64,000 bases of DNA from Polaribacter sp. Q13. GTDB taxonomy: Bacteria > Bacteroidota > Bacteroidia > Flavobacteriales > Flavobacteriaceae. The notes beneath the pieces were generated by a model, which was not told where the DNA came from, searched no databases, and was given only the letters and a program-made list of their open reading frames with translations. The DNA is taken from NCBI RefSeq assembly GCF_016858305.2, contig NZ_CP074436.1, positions 454,001 to 518,000 on the forward strand, in the 5' to 3' direction. The position numbers were made by a program, and so were the translations under genes. This document shows positions 8,523-18,209 of this stretch, piece by piece (the stretch's first letter is position 1; the number at the start of each line of letters is the position of its first letter).

Positions 8523-11500
8523 TTATTTATTTTTTTGTTTTACATATTCACTTGGGATAACACCAAATTGTTTTTTAAAACATTTTGCAAAGTAAGAAGC
8601 GGTGTTAAAACCTGTCATGTACATAATTTCTTTTACAGAAAGATCACTTTGTTCAAAAAGTTGTACGGCTCTTTTTAATCTAATACTTCTAATAAATTCA
8701 CTAGATGAAAGGCCTGTAATCTCTTTAAACTTAGTATATAAGTTGGTTCTGCTATAGCCCATTTCTTTAATTAGCATTTCAACATTAAAATCTGTATTTG
8801 TCATGTGTTTTTCTACAACTTCCATTGCTTGTTGTAAAAAGCGTTCATCTACAGAGGTAACCGTAATTTCTTTTGGTTGTAAAGTAATTTCTAGGTTAAA
8901 CTTACTTCTTAGTTCTTCTCTATAGTTTAAAATATTATTTAGTTTTAAGTCCAGAATTTCTACATCAAAAGGTTTTCTAATATAAGCATCTGCACCTGTT
9001 CTTAAACCTATTTTTTCATTTTCTTTAGATAATTTTGCTGTTAATAAAACAACAGGAATATGACTGGTTTCCTTTTTTGTTTTTATTTTATTACAAAATT
9101 CAATACCATCCATAACCGGCATCATAATATCAGAAATAATTATTTTCGGAATTATTTTTCCTGCCAATTTTAATCCTTCTTCTCCGTTTTCAGCCGTATA
9201 AATTTTATATTTTTTTCCAAGAGCAAGCTTAATAAAGGTTCTAATATCTTCATTATCATCTACAACTAGTAAAACGGGTAAGTCAGATTTTGATTTTTCA
9301 TTTAACTGTTGATCTTCAATTTCATCATTAATACTAATTGCAAGAGAATCTGATTCTGAAGAACGTAAGTAAAAATCGCTTTCAGAGGTTTCTTTACATG
9401 TAATTTCTGGAATATTAAGATACGCTTTTTTCTCTATAGGAAGTCTCACTATAAAATTGGTGCCTTCATTGTGCTTGCTTATTACTCTAATTTCACCTTG
9501 GTGAAGTTCTGTAATATCTTTAACAAAAGCCAAACCAATACCCATTCCTTTAGAGTCTTTCTTTTCTTTATTTTTTTCAGAAAAGAAACGTTCAAAAATA
9601 CTTTCTATTTTAGTTTCATCCATTCCTGTTCCAGAATCTTTTACCTGAATATATACAAACTTAGAAGTCTTAGTAGGGTTTTTAAAAGTTACATTGGTTT
9701 TATTATCTCTTGATATATTAATAGTTATTGAGCCATTATCTGGTGTAAATTTAAAAGCATTTGAAAGTAAGTTATTTATTATTTTTTCTAAAGTATCATG
9801 GTCAAACCATGATTGTAATTGATTATCAGTAGATTCAATTGTAAAATCTATTAGATTTTTTTGTGCTAAGAACTGAAAAGGTTCACTAACTTCTTTTATA
9901 AACTGAACAATATTACTGTTTCTCATAACCAACCTCATTTTACCTTGATTCATTTTTCTGAAATCTAGTAATTGAGAGATAAGTCTAAGTAAGTAATCTG
10001 TATTTTTTTGCATTAACTTGTATTGTTCTTTAACAATATCTTTATCAATGTTGTCTCCTTCTTTTTGTAAAAAGTTTAAAGGTCCTTTTATTAAGGTTAA
10101 AGGGGTTGTAAACTCATGCGTTATATTTGTAAAGAATTCTAATTTTATTCGTTGTAGTTCATCTGTTTTTTCTTTTTCTACATGTTCTAATTCTAAACTG
10201 TGTTTTTTTGATGTACTAATAATAGTATATCTTCTGTATAAAAGTAAAATGCCTATAATTAATAAAAGGTACAAAAAGTAAGCGAACTTTGTTAACCAAA
10301 AAGGTGGAGCTATTTTTAAATTTAATTCAAAAGGAGTAGAGTCCCAAAGTTTATCATTGTTAGATGCTTTTACTTTTAATGTGTAATTACCTGGTGAAAG
10401 ATTTGTATAGGTTGCAAATCTTTTTTTAGAATCTGTATACACCCAATCTTTATTGAAACCTTCTAGTTTATAAGCGAATTCGTTTTTTTCAGGAGCTCCA
10501 TAATGGAATGCAGCAAACTCAAAAGATAAACTGTTTTCATTATGGTTTAAATCAATTGTAGATTTGTTACATAAAGGATTTTTTAACAGTACTCTACCAT
10601 TCACTTTTTCGCCAATTTTAATAGGTTTGTTTGCTATTAAAAGGTTGGTGACTACTGTTTCTGCTTCAAAAGTATCGTTCTTAATATCTTTTGGTTCAAA
10701 AACATTAAAACCATTTACGCCACCAAATAATAATTGTCCATTTTTACGTTTACACCTTGCAAGTTCTTGAAATTCATCATCCTGTAAACCATCATTCACA
10801 TCATAATTCATGAAAGTTTCAGAATTTTCATTAAATTTAGAAAGACCTTTGTTGGTAGATATCCAAAGGTCGTGGTCATCATCTTCGAGAATTCCTTTAA
10901 CAACATTGTTTGGTAAACCGTTTTCTGTTTTATAGGATATAAATTTCACCTTAGTACTATCTGTTGCAGGTACGTATTTGTTGAATCCACCGCCAAAAGT
11001 ACCAATCCATAAATCTCCTTTTTCACTTTCAAAGAGTTCTAAAATATAGTTATGGCTAATACTATTTATATCATCAGCGTTACTTTTATAGATTGTAAAT
11101 TTAGGTTTATCTTTTGTTTTTTCTGTTTTAGATAAAACACATAATCCGTCTCCTGTACCAAACCAAATATTTCCTTTTTTATCTTCAAGAATATTTCTAA
11201 TGAGATGACTAGGAACGCTTAAGGAGTCTTTATAATCAAAAGTTAATACGTCGTTTTTATAGCTTTTGGTTTGTGAGTTGTATAAAGAACGATTTATGCC
11301 ATTATTATAAGTACCAATCCAAATATTTTTGTCACTATCTTCTAATATGGAAAAAATACTGCCTTTTATTTTGCTGAAATCATTAAATTCTATTTTTTTT
11401 ATGTTATCGGGGTCTGTAATATCTAATTGTTGAAGATTGGTACCATTAGAGCCTTCTCCTAACAAAAGTATTTTTTTATCTCCTCTTTTTAGTTCATCAA

Positions 11501-12773
11501 TAGTAAAAACATTATTTATTTTTGGAAATTTTATAAAACCATAATAGTTGTTTTTATCGGCTTGTTTTGGTAACATGTTTAGACTACCACCTTCGGTACC
11601 AACCCAAAGAGAACCGTTACTATCTTCATAAATTGCTCTTACTTTATCGTAACTTAAACTCTTTGGGTCTGGAGTATTTTTTACATGTTTAAATTGTTTT
11701 TTTCCAGGATAAAATTTATTTATTCCTCCTCCGTTTGTACCTACCCAAACAATACCTGTTCTATCTTTAAATAATGATGTTATTGTATTTTTACTGATAC
11801 CATTTTTTTGACTCGCTTTATACGTAATGATTTTACTAAATTTAGGATTTCTTTGAGTGCCAGAATTATCAAATAGAATTAATCCACTTGCACTTCCTGC
11901 CCATAATTGATTATTTACAAACAGAATATGGTTAATGGAATATTTATAGTCTTTTCTCCATATTAAATGTGGTTCATATGAAGGGTTTTTTAAATCTAAG
12001 ACATAGAGACCACTATTAGCACCAAAAAATAACCTGCCTTTATCCTCTTTAATACTTTTAATGTTATTTAATTTTACTTTTATTTTTTCAAAATGAGAAG
12101 TTTTTCCGTTTTCATCTTCAATTAACTTAAATAAACCTTCATCTGTACCAACCCATATATTATTGTTACTATCTTCAAAAATAGTAAGAGATTTCAGTTT
12201 TTTTACTTTTACAGAAGTTTCGCTAGAGGCAATTGTAATGTGCTTAAATTTTATGGAACTTAAAGATTCATTTAAATCAAGGAGGTCTAAACCATTATTG
12301 TAGGTGCAAATCCATAATCTATTTTTTGAGTCTTTAAAAACATATCTAACGGTATTACTAGCAATACTGTTTATATTGTTTTCGTCATGTTTAAAATGTG
12401 TAAACTCTTCTAGAGATCTATTAAAAAAATTAAGTCCGCTGCCCGATGTTCCTATCCATAAGTTATTATTGTCATCACCAGTAATGGTAAAGATTAAGTT
12501 ACTATTAATACTTTTAGGATTTTGTTGATTAAGATTATAAGTAGTAAAATTATACCCATCATATTTATTAAGGCCGTCATGTGTACCAAACCACATATAG
12601 CCTTGTTTATCTTGATAAATAGAATTTACATCATTTTGAGACAAACCATCTTGTGTAGTAATATGTTCAAAATAAATATTGTCTTGAGCTTGCGTTTCTT
12701 CTATAAAAAAAACGAAGGTAGCTATGATAAGTAACGTAAATTTAAATCTATTTTTCATGAAAATTTTTAACAT
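8523..12773 (-). CDS. Hybrid two-component sensor-regulator (HTCS)
   Basis: 1416 residues; an internal ATG (12758) gives a more usual signal peptide and may be the true start. Order: signal segment, about 14 Reg_prop propeller repeats (IWFGT / LWIGT motifs) forming the periplasmic sensor, Y_Y_Y domain (about 720-815), transmembrane helix (about 826-846), histidine kinase with H886 in THEF and an ATPase domain, receiver domain with phospho-acceptor D1215 (SDIMMP), and AraC-type HTH (about 1310-1412). Such proteins bind glycan oligosaccharides in the periplasm and activate polysaccharide-use genes. It is divergent from the sulfatase/GH29/GH28 unit at 13146, its probable target. Confidence 0.95.
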   Translation of the reverse strand: MLKIFMKNRFKFTLLIIATFVFFIEETQAQDNIYFEHITTQDGLSQNDVNSIYQDKQGYMWFGTHDGLNKYDGYNFTTYNLNQQNPKSINSNLIFTITGDDNNNLWIGTSGSGLNFFNRSLEEFTHFKHDENNINSIASNTVRYVFKDSKNRLWICTYNNGLDLLDLNESLSSIKFKHITIASSETSVKVKKLKSLTIFEDSNNNIWVGTDEGLFKLIEDENGKTSHFEKIKVKLNNIKSIKEDKGRLFFGANSGLYVLDLKNPSYEPHLIWRKDYKYSINHILFVNNQLWAGSASGLILFDNSGTQRNPKFSKIITYKASQKNGISKNTITSLFKDRTGIVWVGTNGGGINKFYPGKKQFKHVKNTPDPKSLSYDKVRAIYEDSNGSLWVGTEGGSLNMLPKQADKNNYYGFIKFPKINNVFTIDELKRGDKKILLLGEGSNGTNLQQLDITDPDNIKKIEFNDFSKIKGSIFSILEDSDKNIWIGTYNNGINRSLYNSQTKSYKNDVLTFDYKDSLSVPSHLIRNILEDKKGNIWFGTGDGLCVLSKTEKTKDKPKFTIYKSNADDINSISHNYILELFESEKGDLWIGTFGGGFNKYVPATDSTKVKFISYKTENGLPNNVVKGILEDDDHDLWISTNKGLSKFNENSETFMNYDVNDGLQDDEFQELARCKRKNGQLLFGGVNGFNVFEPKDIKNDTFEAETVVTNLLIANKPIKIGEKVNGRVLLKNPLCNKSTIDLNHNENSLSFEFAAFHYGAPEKNEFAYKLEGFNKDWVYTDSKKRFATYTNLSPGNYTLKVKASNNDKLWDSTPFELNLKIAPPFWLTKFAYFLYLLLIIGILLLYRRYTIISTSKKHSLELEHVEKEKTDELQRIKLEFFTNITHEFTTPLTLIKGPLNFLQKEGDNIDKDIVKEQYKLMQKNTDYLLRLISQLLDFRKMNQGKMRLVMRNSNIVQFIKEVSEPFQFLAQKNLIDFTIESTDNQLQSWFDHDTLEKIINNLLSNAFKFTPDNGSITINISRDNKTNVTFKNPTKTSKFVYIQVKDSGTGMDETKIESIFERFFSEKNKEKKDSKGMGIGLAFVKDITELHQGEIRVISKHNEGTNFIVRLPIEKKAYLNIPEITCKETSESDFYLRSSESDSLAISINDEIEDQQLNEKSKSDLPVLLVVDDNEDIRTFIKLALGKKYKIYTAENGEEGLKLAGKIIPKIIISDIMMPVMDGIEFCNKIKTKKETSHIPVVLLTAKLSKENEKIGLRTGADAYIRKPFDVEILDLKLNNILNYREELRSKFNLEITLQPKEITVTSVDERFLQQAMEVVEKHMTNTDFNVEMLIKEMGYSRTNLYTKFKEITGLSSSEFIRSIRLKRAVQLFEQSDLSVKEIMYMTGFNTASYFAKCFKKQFGVIPSEYVKQKNK

Positions 12774-12858
12774 ATACTTATGTGAATTTAGGAAGTAAAA
12801 ATCTTAATTATTTATAATAAACAATAAGACAAAATTAGTAAAAAAAAAGACCTAAGCT

Positions 12859-12883
12859 AAATTAGATTTAAGAAATCTAATTT
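12859..12883. repeat. 11-bp perfect inverted repeat in the HTCS divergent region
   Basis: AAATTAGATTT, a 3-nt spacer, then AAATCTAATTT. Outer bases continue the pairing with one bulge, and A/T runs flank both sides. It could be an operator for a dimeric regulator or a bidirectional terminator/attenuator. Its position between two divergent starts favours the operator reading. Confidence 0.5.
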
Positions 12884-13052
12884 TAGTTTTTTAAAAAGAA
12901 ACATGCCTTAAAGACTAATTGTTTGATATATAGTTGTTTTGTTGAGTTGTGTAATGGGGGTGACAGTTCATTTAAATACTAATTAGGTGATATATTCTAT
13001 TTTTTAGATAGTTTATAGCCTTAAGTTATGCTGTTTTTTCTGAAGTTTACAC

Positions 13053-13064
13053 TCACAAATGTGA
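13053..13064. promoter_or_regulatory. TCACA-AA-TGTGA palindrome upstream of the first sulfatase
   Basis: A perfect 5-bp inverted repeat with a 2-bp centre, 81 bp before the ATG at 13146. Its half-sites have the opposite order to a CRP box. It is a possible regulator site, but short enough to be chance. Confidence 0.25.
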
Positions 13065-13145
13065 AATTTAAATAAATTATTCAAAAAGCGTAATTTATTT
13101 AAGTTTATATTTTTTTTAGTAAATAATTTAGTTAACAAAAAAAGA

Positions 13146-14957
13146 ATGGTAAACAAACGGAATTTATTATTATTAGTTGCATTTACTTTGATGTCTTTTG
13201 GTATAAAAGCTCAAAAAAGTAAAAAACCAAATGTTATATTTATTTTAACAGATGATCAAGGTTATGGAGATATAGCCGCACATGGAAATAAGGTGATAAA
13301 AACACCTCAATTAGACAAATTACATAGAGAAAGTACTCGTTTAACAAATTTTCATACAGGTTCTACTTGTGCCCCAAGTAGGTCTGGTATTATGTCTGGA
13401 GTAGATGGTAACAAAGCAGGGGTATGGCATACCGTTGGTGGTTGTAATATTTTAAGAGAAAAATATGTGGCAATGCCAGAAGTATTTAGACAAAATAATT
13501 ACAAAACAGCCATGTTTGGTAAATGGCATTTAGGTGATGCATATCCATATTTACCTCAAAATAGGGGGTTTGAAGAAGTAGTTTCTCATGGAGGAGGTGG
13601 TATTGGTCAAACACCAGATTATTGGCAAAATGATTATTTTGATGACACGTATTTTAGAAACGGAAAACCAGAAAAATTTGAAGGCTATTGTACAGATGTG
13701 TTTTTTGATGAAGCAATTGACTATATAGATAAAAATAAAGATAAACCATTTTTTGTGTATCTATCCTTAAATGCGCCTCATGGGCCAATGAACGTTCCGC
13801 AGAAATATTATGATATGTATAAAGATGAGCCCAGCATTAGTGAGACTCAAAAAGCATATTATGGTATGATTACCAACATAGATGACAACATAGAAAAATT
13901 AGATAAAAAGTTAAAAAAGTTAGGTTTAAAAGACAATACTATTTTAATTTTTATGACTGATAATGGAACTGCAACTGGGTATAGAGTTAATAAAGGAGTT
14001 GTACAAGGTTTTAATGCAGGTATGCGAGGAGGAAAGTCTTCTCAATACGATGGTGGTCATAGAGTTCCGCTTTTTATTCGTTGGAAGGATGGAGATATTA
14101 AAAAAGGGTTAGATGTAGATAAATTGACAATGAATTATGATTTGTTACCTACTTTAATTGATTTATGTGGATTAGAAAAACCAGCTGAATCTGAATATGA
14201 TGGTTTAAGTTTAAAACCTTTATTCGAAGAAAATGGATCTACATGGTCTCATAGATATGGTGTTGTAGATACCAATAGACAACAAAAACCAAAAAAATGG
14301 TTTAAATCTTCTGTGATGGATGATGAGTGGCGTTTGATTGATGGAAAAGAGTTGTACAATATTTCTGGAGATGTAGGTCAAAAACAGGATATTGCTGCTA
14401 AACACCCTACTAAAGTTGCAGAAATGAGACAAGCTTATGAAAGATGGTGGAAACATATTTCTGATGATTTTGCTTATTTTGAAGCTTATAAAATAGGAAA
14501 AAAACTAAACGAAGAAACGGTTATAACTGCTCATGATTTACATTCAGATGAACCTCTTGCTTGGAATCAAAGTTATGTAAGAGATCCTTATTCAGGTAAA
14601 AAGGCATGTTTAACACAATCGTATTGGTTATTAGATCTTCAAGAAGAAGGAGATTATCAAATAGAAATTTCTAGATGGCCTAAAGAGTCTAACTTATCGT
14701 TTGAAGACTCTATAGAACAATTAGGAGAAACAACTCCTTGGTACGTTGTTAAACCAAAAAGTGTCAACTTAAATATAGAAAAAGCAATATTAGATATTGA
14801 AGGATTGCATTTAGAAAAAGATGTAGATAGAACTAAGAAGAGTGTGGTTTTTAATGCCCATCTTCATAGTGGAAGACAACATTTTGAGGCTAATTTTCAA
14901 GATAATAAAGAGCTTACTTTTTCTGCCTTTTATATGTATGTAAAGAGAATTAAGTAA
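13146..14957 (+). CDS. S1 family sulfatase with C-terminal extension
   Basis: 603 residues with a signal peptide (about 1-22). Metal ligands begin at DDQGYGD (residues 36-37) and the formylglycine motif is C75-A-P-S-R. Later elements are GKWHLG, APHGPM and MTDNGT, all usual for arylsulfatase A-like enzymes. The sulfatase core ends near residue 440; about 160 further residues form an apparent beta-rich module (LAWNQSY..YWLLDLQEEGDYQIEISRWP) that may bind sugar. It is the first gene of a plus-strand unit facing the HTCS. It hydrolyses a sulfate ester on an algal glycan; the position attacked cannot be read from sequence. Confidence 0.92.
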   Translation: MVNKRNLLLLVAFTLMSFGIKAQKSKKPNVIFILTDDQGYGDIAAHGNKVIKTPQLDKLHRESTRLTNFHTGSTCAPSRSGIMSGVDGNKAGVWHTVGGCNILREKYVAMPEVFRQNNYKTAMFGKWHLGDAYPYLPQNRGFEEVVSHGGGGIGQTPDYWQNDYFDDTYFRNGKPEKFEGYCTDVFFDEAIDYIDKNKDKPFFVYLSLNAPHGPMNVPQKYYDMYKDEPSISETQKAYYGMITNIDDNIEKLDKKLKKLGLKDNTILIFMTDNGTATGYRVNKGVVQGFNAGMRGGKSSQYDGGHRVPLFIRWKDGDIKKGLDVDKLTMNYDLLPTLIDLCGLEKPAESEYDGLSLKPLFEENGSTWSHRYGVVDTNRQQKPKKWFKSSVMDDEWRLIDGKELYNISGDVGQKQDIAAKHPTKVAEMRQAYERWWKHISDDFAYFEAYKIGKKLNEETVITAHDLHSDEPLAWNQSYVRDPYSGKKACLTQSYWLLDLQEEGDYQIEISRWPKESNLSFEDSIEQLGETTPWYVVKPKSVNLNIEKAILDIEGLHLEKDVDRTKKSVVFNAHLHSGRQHFEANFQDNKELTFSAFYMYVKRIK

Positions 14958-14976
14958 TAAATTAAAATTTTTATAA

Positions 14977-16545
14977 ATGAGTTTAATTAAAATTTTCATA
15001 ACAACTATTTGTTTTTGTTATTTGTCTAATGGTTTTAGTCAAAATAATAAAAGACCAAATATTGTTTTTTTACTATCAGATGATCAAACAAGCATTGCCA
15101 CTGGTTGTTATGGAAATACGCATGTGGTAACACCAAATATGGACACTTTGGCAAGTGAAGGAGTCCTTTTTCAAAATCATTATAATACTACCTCTATTTG
15201 TATGGCAAGTCGTGCAATTATTATGACGGGTATGTATGAATATAAAACGGGATGCAATTTTATGCATGGACCTTTAAAATCAGAAAAATTTCAGAAATCA
15301 TATCCTGTACTATTAAAAGAAGCGGGTTATTTTACAGGTTTTGCTGGTAAATTTGGTTTTGCAGTTTCGGATGGTGAAAGTTGGGACGAAAACACGTATG
15401 ATGTTATTCCTTCGGATGCTTTTGATGTTTGGGGCGGTGGTTTAGGGCAAACGAATTACAAAACAGCTAAAAACCCTAATATTGCAAAATATGCAGAGAA
15501 ATATCCTCATAGTACGAGAGCTTATGGTGCTTGGGCTCATGATTTTATAAAAACGGCTAAAAAATCTGGAAAACCATTTTGTATGTCTATAAGTTTTAAG
15601 GCACCACATTTACCTTTTACACCAGATAAGTATTTTGATTATGTTTATAAGAACAAAAAGTATAAAAAACCAGATAATTATGGTGCTGAAAATGCTACAC
15701 ACTTATCTGCGCAAGCAAAATCTGGCAGACAATATAATGCCTATAATTTTTGGCGAGATTCAGAAGAGTCGTATCAAACAGCTATTACAAAATACAATCA
15801 ATTAATTCACGGTGTAGATTATTCTTTGGGAATGATTCGTAAATCTTTAGAAGAATTAGGCGTTGCAGAAAACACCATAATTATATTTACAAGTGATAAT
15901 GGTTATAGTTGTGGAGCTCATAATTTAGCAGGGAAAGTATTGCCTTATGAAGAAGCATCTAAATCGCCATTAATTATTTATGACCCAAGAAAATCTAAAA
16001 AAGAAAGCGGTCTTAAAAGAGAAGAGGTAACAGCTAATATAGATTTAGCACCTACCATTTTAAGTTTAGCAGGTGTTTCTGTTCCTAAAAATATGGATGG
16101 TAAAAATTTGGAAAAGCTTATTGATAAACCAAAGAAATTTAGAAGAAAATCTATTACGCTTACTAACATGTGGGGTAATGATGAAATTCAAGAAATGACG
16201 GTGGTTACAAAAGATTGGAAATACATTTACTGGCAATACTCAGATCATAGAATGTTGCCAACTGAAGAACTGTTTCATATTGGAAAAGATCGATTGGAGA
16301 TGACCAATTTGGCGAACAATCCAACATATAACAAGCAACTTAAAAAAATGAGAAAATTGTATGATAAACGATACAAACATCTTGTTAAAAACACCATTAA
16401 AACAAATGATTACCCAAAATATAAAGTGCTATTTGATAGAAAGGCTAATGCAGTGTCTAAGAAACAATATTTAACTGGTAATTATGAAGAAGTTTTAAAA
16501 CAACAGGCAATAGAGAAAGCTAAGAAGGCTCATCTTAAAAATTAG
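14977..16545 (+). CDS. S1 family sulfatase with CMASR motif
   Basis: 522 residues with a signal peptide (about 1-21). It has SDDQTS metal ligands (35-36), KAPHLPF and TSDNGY. The formylglycine site is C75-M-A-S-R, with alanine in place of the usual proline. CxAxR sites are known in some S1 groups and fit the wider C-x-(P/A)-x-R maturation pattern, so the enzyme is probably active. It lies 19 bp after the previous sulfatase and before GH29, within one operon. Substrate unknown. Confidence 0.9.
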   Translation: MSLIKIFITTICFCYLSNGFSQNNKRPNIVFLLSDDQTSIATGCYGNTHVVTPNMDTLASEGVLFQNHYNTTSICMASRAIIMTGMYEYKTGCNFMHGPLKSEKFQKSYPVLLKEAGYFTGFAGKFGFAVSDGESWDENTYDVIPSDAFDVWGGGLGQTNYKTAKNPNIAKYAEKYPHSTRAYGAWAHDFIKTAKKSGKPFCMSISFKAPHLPFTPDKYFDYVYKNKKYKKPDNYGAENATHLSAQAKSGRQYNAYNFWRDSEESYQTAITKYNQLIHGVDYSLGMIRKSLEELGVAENTIIIFTSDNGYSCGAHNLAGKVLPYEEASKSPLIIYDPRKSKKESGLKREEVTANIDLAPTILSLAGVSVPKNMDGKNLEKLIDKPKKFRRKSITLTNMWGNDEIQEMTVVTKDWKYIYWQYSDHRMLPTEELFHIGKDRLEMTNLANNPTYNKQLKKMRKLYDKRYKHLVKNTIKTNDYPKYKVLFDRKANAVSKKQYLTGNYEEVLKQQAIEKAKKAHLKN

Positions 16546-16574
16546 AAATATACACTAAATTAATAATAAGAATT

Positions 16575-18140
16575 ATGCAAATTAATAAGTTCCACAAACT
16601 TGCTTTTTTGGCTTTAGCACTGCAAGTGTTAGTCCCTACAAATATGCAAGCGCAGAAAAAGAAGAAATTTAAAGAAAATTGGAAATCATTAGAGAAGGTG
16701 AATCAAGAACCTGAATGGTTTCAAGATGCAAAATTTGGAATTTATGCACATTGGGGACCAGTTTCTAACGCCTTTGTAGGTGCAGACCCTAAACAACATT
16801 ATGCAGGTTGGCATGGTATGAAAATGTATACGGATGGTAAAATTGTACCTACAAAAAACGGAAAACCATCGTCTAATTATTTACTTCATAAAAAGAAATA
16901 CGGAGATCCTAAAGAAAAAGGATATATAGAAATTATTGAAGAATTTAAACCAACTGGTTTTGATGCTAAAGAATGGGCAAGATTATTTAAATTATCAGGA
17001 GCAAAGTTTGCGGGGCCTGTTGCTATGCATCATGACAATTTTGCAATGTGGGATGCTAAATCTACGCGTTGGAATTCTATGAATTATGGAGGTATAGATC
17101 CATCTGCAGCATTAAAAAAAGAAATTGAAGCAAACGGAATGAAGTTTATGGCTTCTTTTCATCATGCATTTACTTGGCAATATTATGCGCCAGCGCATGC
17201 ACATGGAAACATCAATCCTAAAGATTATGACTTATATACAAGTCCTCATTCATTAGACTCTAAAACTCCAGACAAACGTTTTTACAAAGAATGGTGGGCA
17301 AAATTAAAAGAATATATAGATGTATATCAACCAGATTTAATTTGGTTTGATTGGTGGCTAGAAAATATGACAGAAGAATCTCGTCAAAAATTCTTAGCAT
17401 ATTATTACAATGCAGGACAAAAATGGGGTAAAGATGTAGCTGTAGCTTATAAAGAATCTACTTTTCCGGCTTCTACAGCAATTAAAGATTACGAAAGAGG
17501 GCGTCCAAACCAACCTACAAAAGATGTTTGGTTAACAGATACTTCTCCAGGACAATGGTTTTTTAGACCAGGTGCTAAATACAAAACACCAAACGAATTA
17601 GTAGATATTTTAATTGATATTGTTGCTAAAAATGGATGCATGTTATTAAATGTTCCTCCAAACCCAGATGGATCTATTCCTAAAGAAATGGCTTATTTAT
17701 TAGAAGAAATGGGAGCTTGGTTAGATGTAAACGGAGAATCTATTTATGGTACACGTCCTTGGACTGTTTTTGGTGAAGGTCCAACTCGTTTGCCAGAAGG
17801 AGGACATAAAGTAGAAAAAATAAAAATTGTTTATAAGAATACAGATATCCGTTATGTAAAAAAAGGAGACAAACTTTTATACGCAACTGTAATGGATGCT
17901 CCTAAAGTAGTTACGGTATTAAAAGCTTTAAGTACAGATCTTGGTGCTTTAAATTCTAAAATTGAAAAAATTGAATTATTAGGTAGCAATGAAAAAGTTG
18001 AATGGGTACGAGATGAAAGAGGTGTGGTTATTGAAGCTCCAAATAATCTTCCTACTAAATATGCACATGTATATAAAATAACATTAGAAGGCTATAAAGA
18101 AAATCAAATTGGTGGAGCGGTAGACGCTCATGTAGACTAA
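16575..18140 (+). CDS. GH29 alpha-L-fucosidase / alpha-L-galactosidase
   Basis: 521 residues with a signal peptide (about 1-26). The N-terminal TIM barrel carries family hallmarks (FGIYAHWGP near 55, AMHHDNFAMWD near 150) and nucleophile D259 in WFDWW. A C-terminal beta-sandwich follows (about 400-520). GH29 retains alpha-L-fucose configuration; in red-algal galactan loci related enzymes act on alpha-L-galactose. Lying between sulfatases and near GH28, it probably trims a terminal alpha-L-sugar once sulfate is removed. Fucose versus L-galactose cannot be decided here. A strong terminator follows the stop. Confidence 0.9.
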   Translation: MQINKFHKLAFLALALQVLVPTNMQAQKKKKFKENWKSLEKVNQEPEWFQDAKFGIYAHWGPVSNAFVGADPKQHYAGWHGMKMYTDGKIVPTKNGKPSSNYLLHKKKYGDPKEKGYIEIIEEFKPTGFDAKEWARLFKLSGAKFAGPVAMHHDNFAMWDAKSTRWNSMNYGGIDPSAALKKEIEANGMKFMASFHHAFTWQYYAPAHAHGNINPKDYDLYTSPHSLDSKTPDKRFYKEWWAKLKEYIDVYQPDLIWFDWWLENMTEESRQKFLAYYYNAGQKWGKDVAVAYKESTFPASTAIKDYERGRPNQPTKDVWLTDTSPGQWFFRPGAKYKTPNELVDILIDIVAKNGCMLLNVPPNPDGSIPKEMAYLLEEMGAWLDVNGESIYGTRPWTVFGEGPTRLPEGGHKVEKIKIVYKNTDIRYVKKGDKLLYATVMDAPKVVTVLKALSTDLGALNSKIEKIELLGSNEKVEWVRDERGVVIEAPNNLPTKYAHVYKITLEGYKENQIGGAVDAHVD

Positions 18141-18142
18141 AT

Positions 18143-18179
18143 AAAAAAAAGACTTACTTAAAAAGTAAGTCTTTTTTTT
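18143..18179 (+). terminator. Strong intrinsic terminator after GH29
   Basis: A perfect 9-bp stem (18151-18159 with 18163-18171) with a 3-nt loop is extended by an 8-A tract on the left and an 8-T tract on the right. It begins 3 bp after the GH29 stop and lies 31 bp before the next ORF, so it should end or attenuate the first part of the sulfatase unit. Confidence 0.9.
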
Positions 18180-18209
18180 GTATAAATTAATTAAAAAAAA
18201 TACTTTTAA

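Larger units (their letters stand above)
12774..13145. promoter_or_regulatory. Divergent control region, HTCS / first sulfatase operon
   Basis: A 372-bp AT-rich gap with no credible gene. It must hold promoters for both directions. I see two symmetrical elements, listed separately (12859-12883 and 13053-13064), but no clean match to the Bacteroidetes TTTG / TAnnTTTG promoter pair. Confidence 0.6.

Noticed and set aside
16575..18140. GH29 as proof of a fucoidan-use locus
   Set aside because: GH29 also includes alpha-L-galactosidases; the GH16, GH2, GH117-like and P450 genes point to galactans, and no fucanase family was seen.
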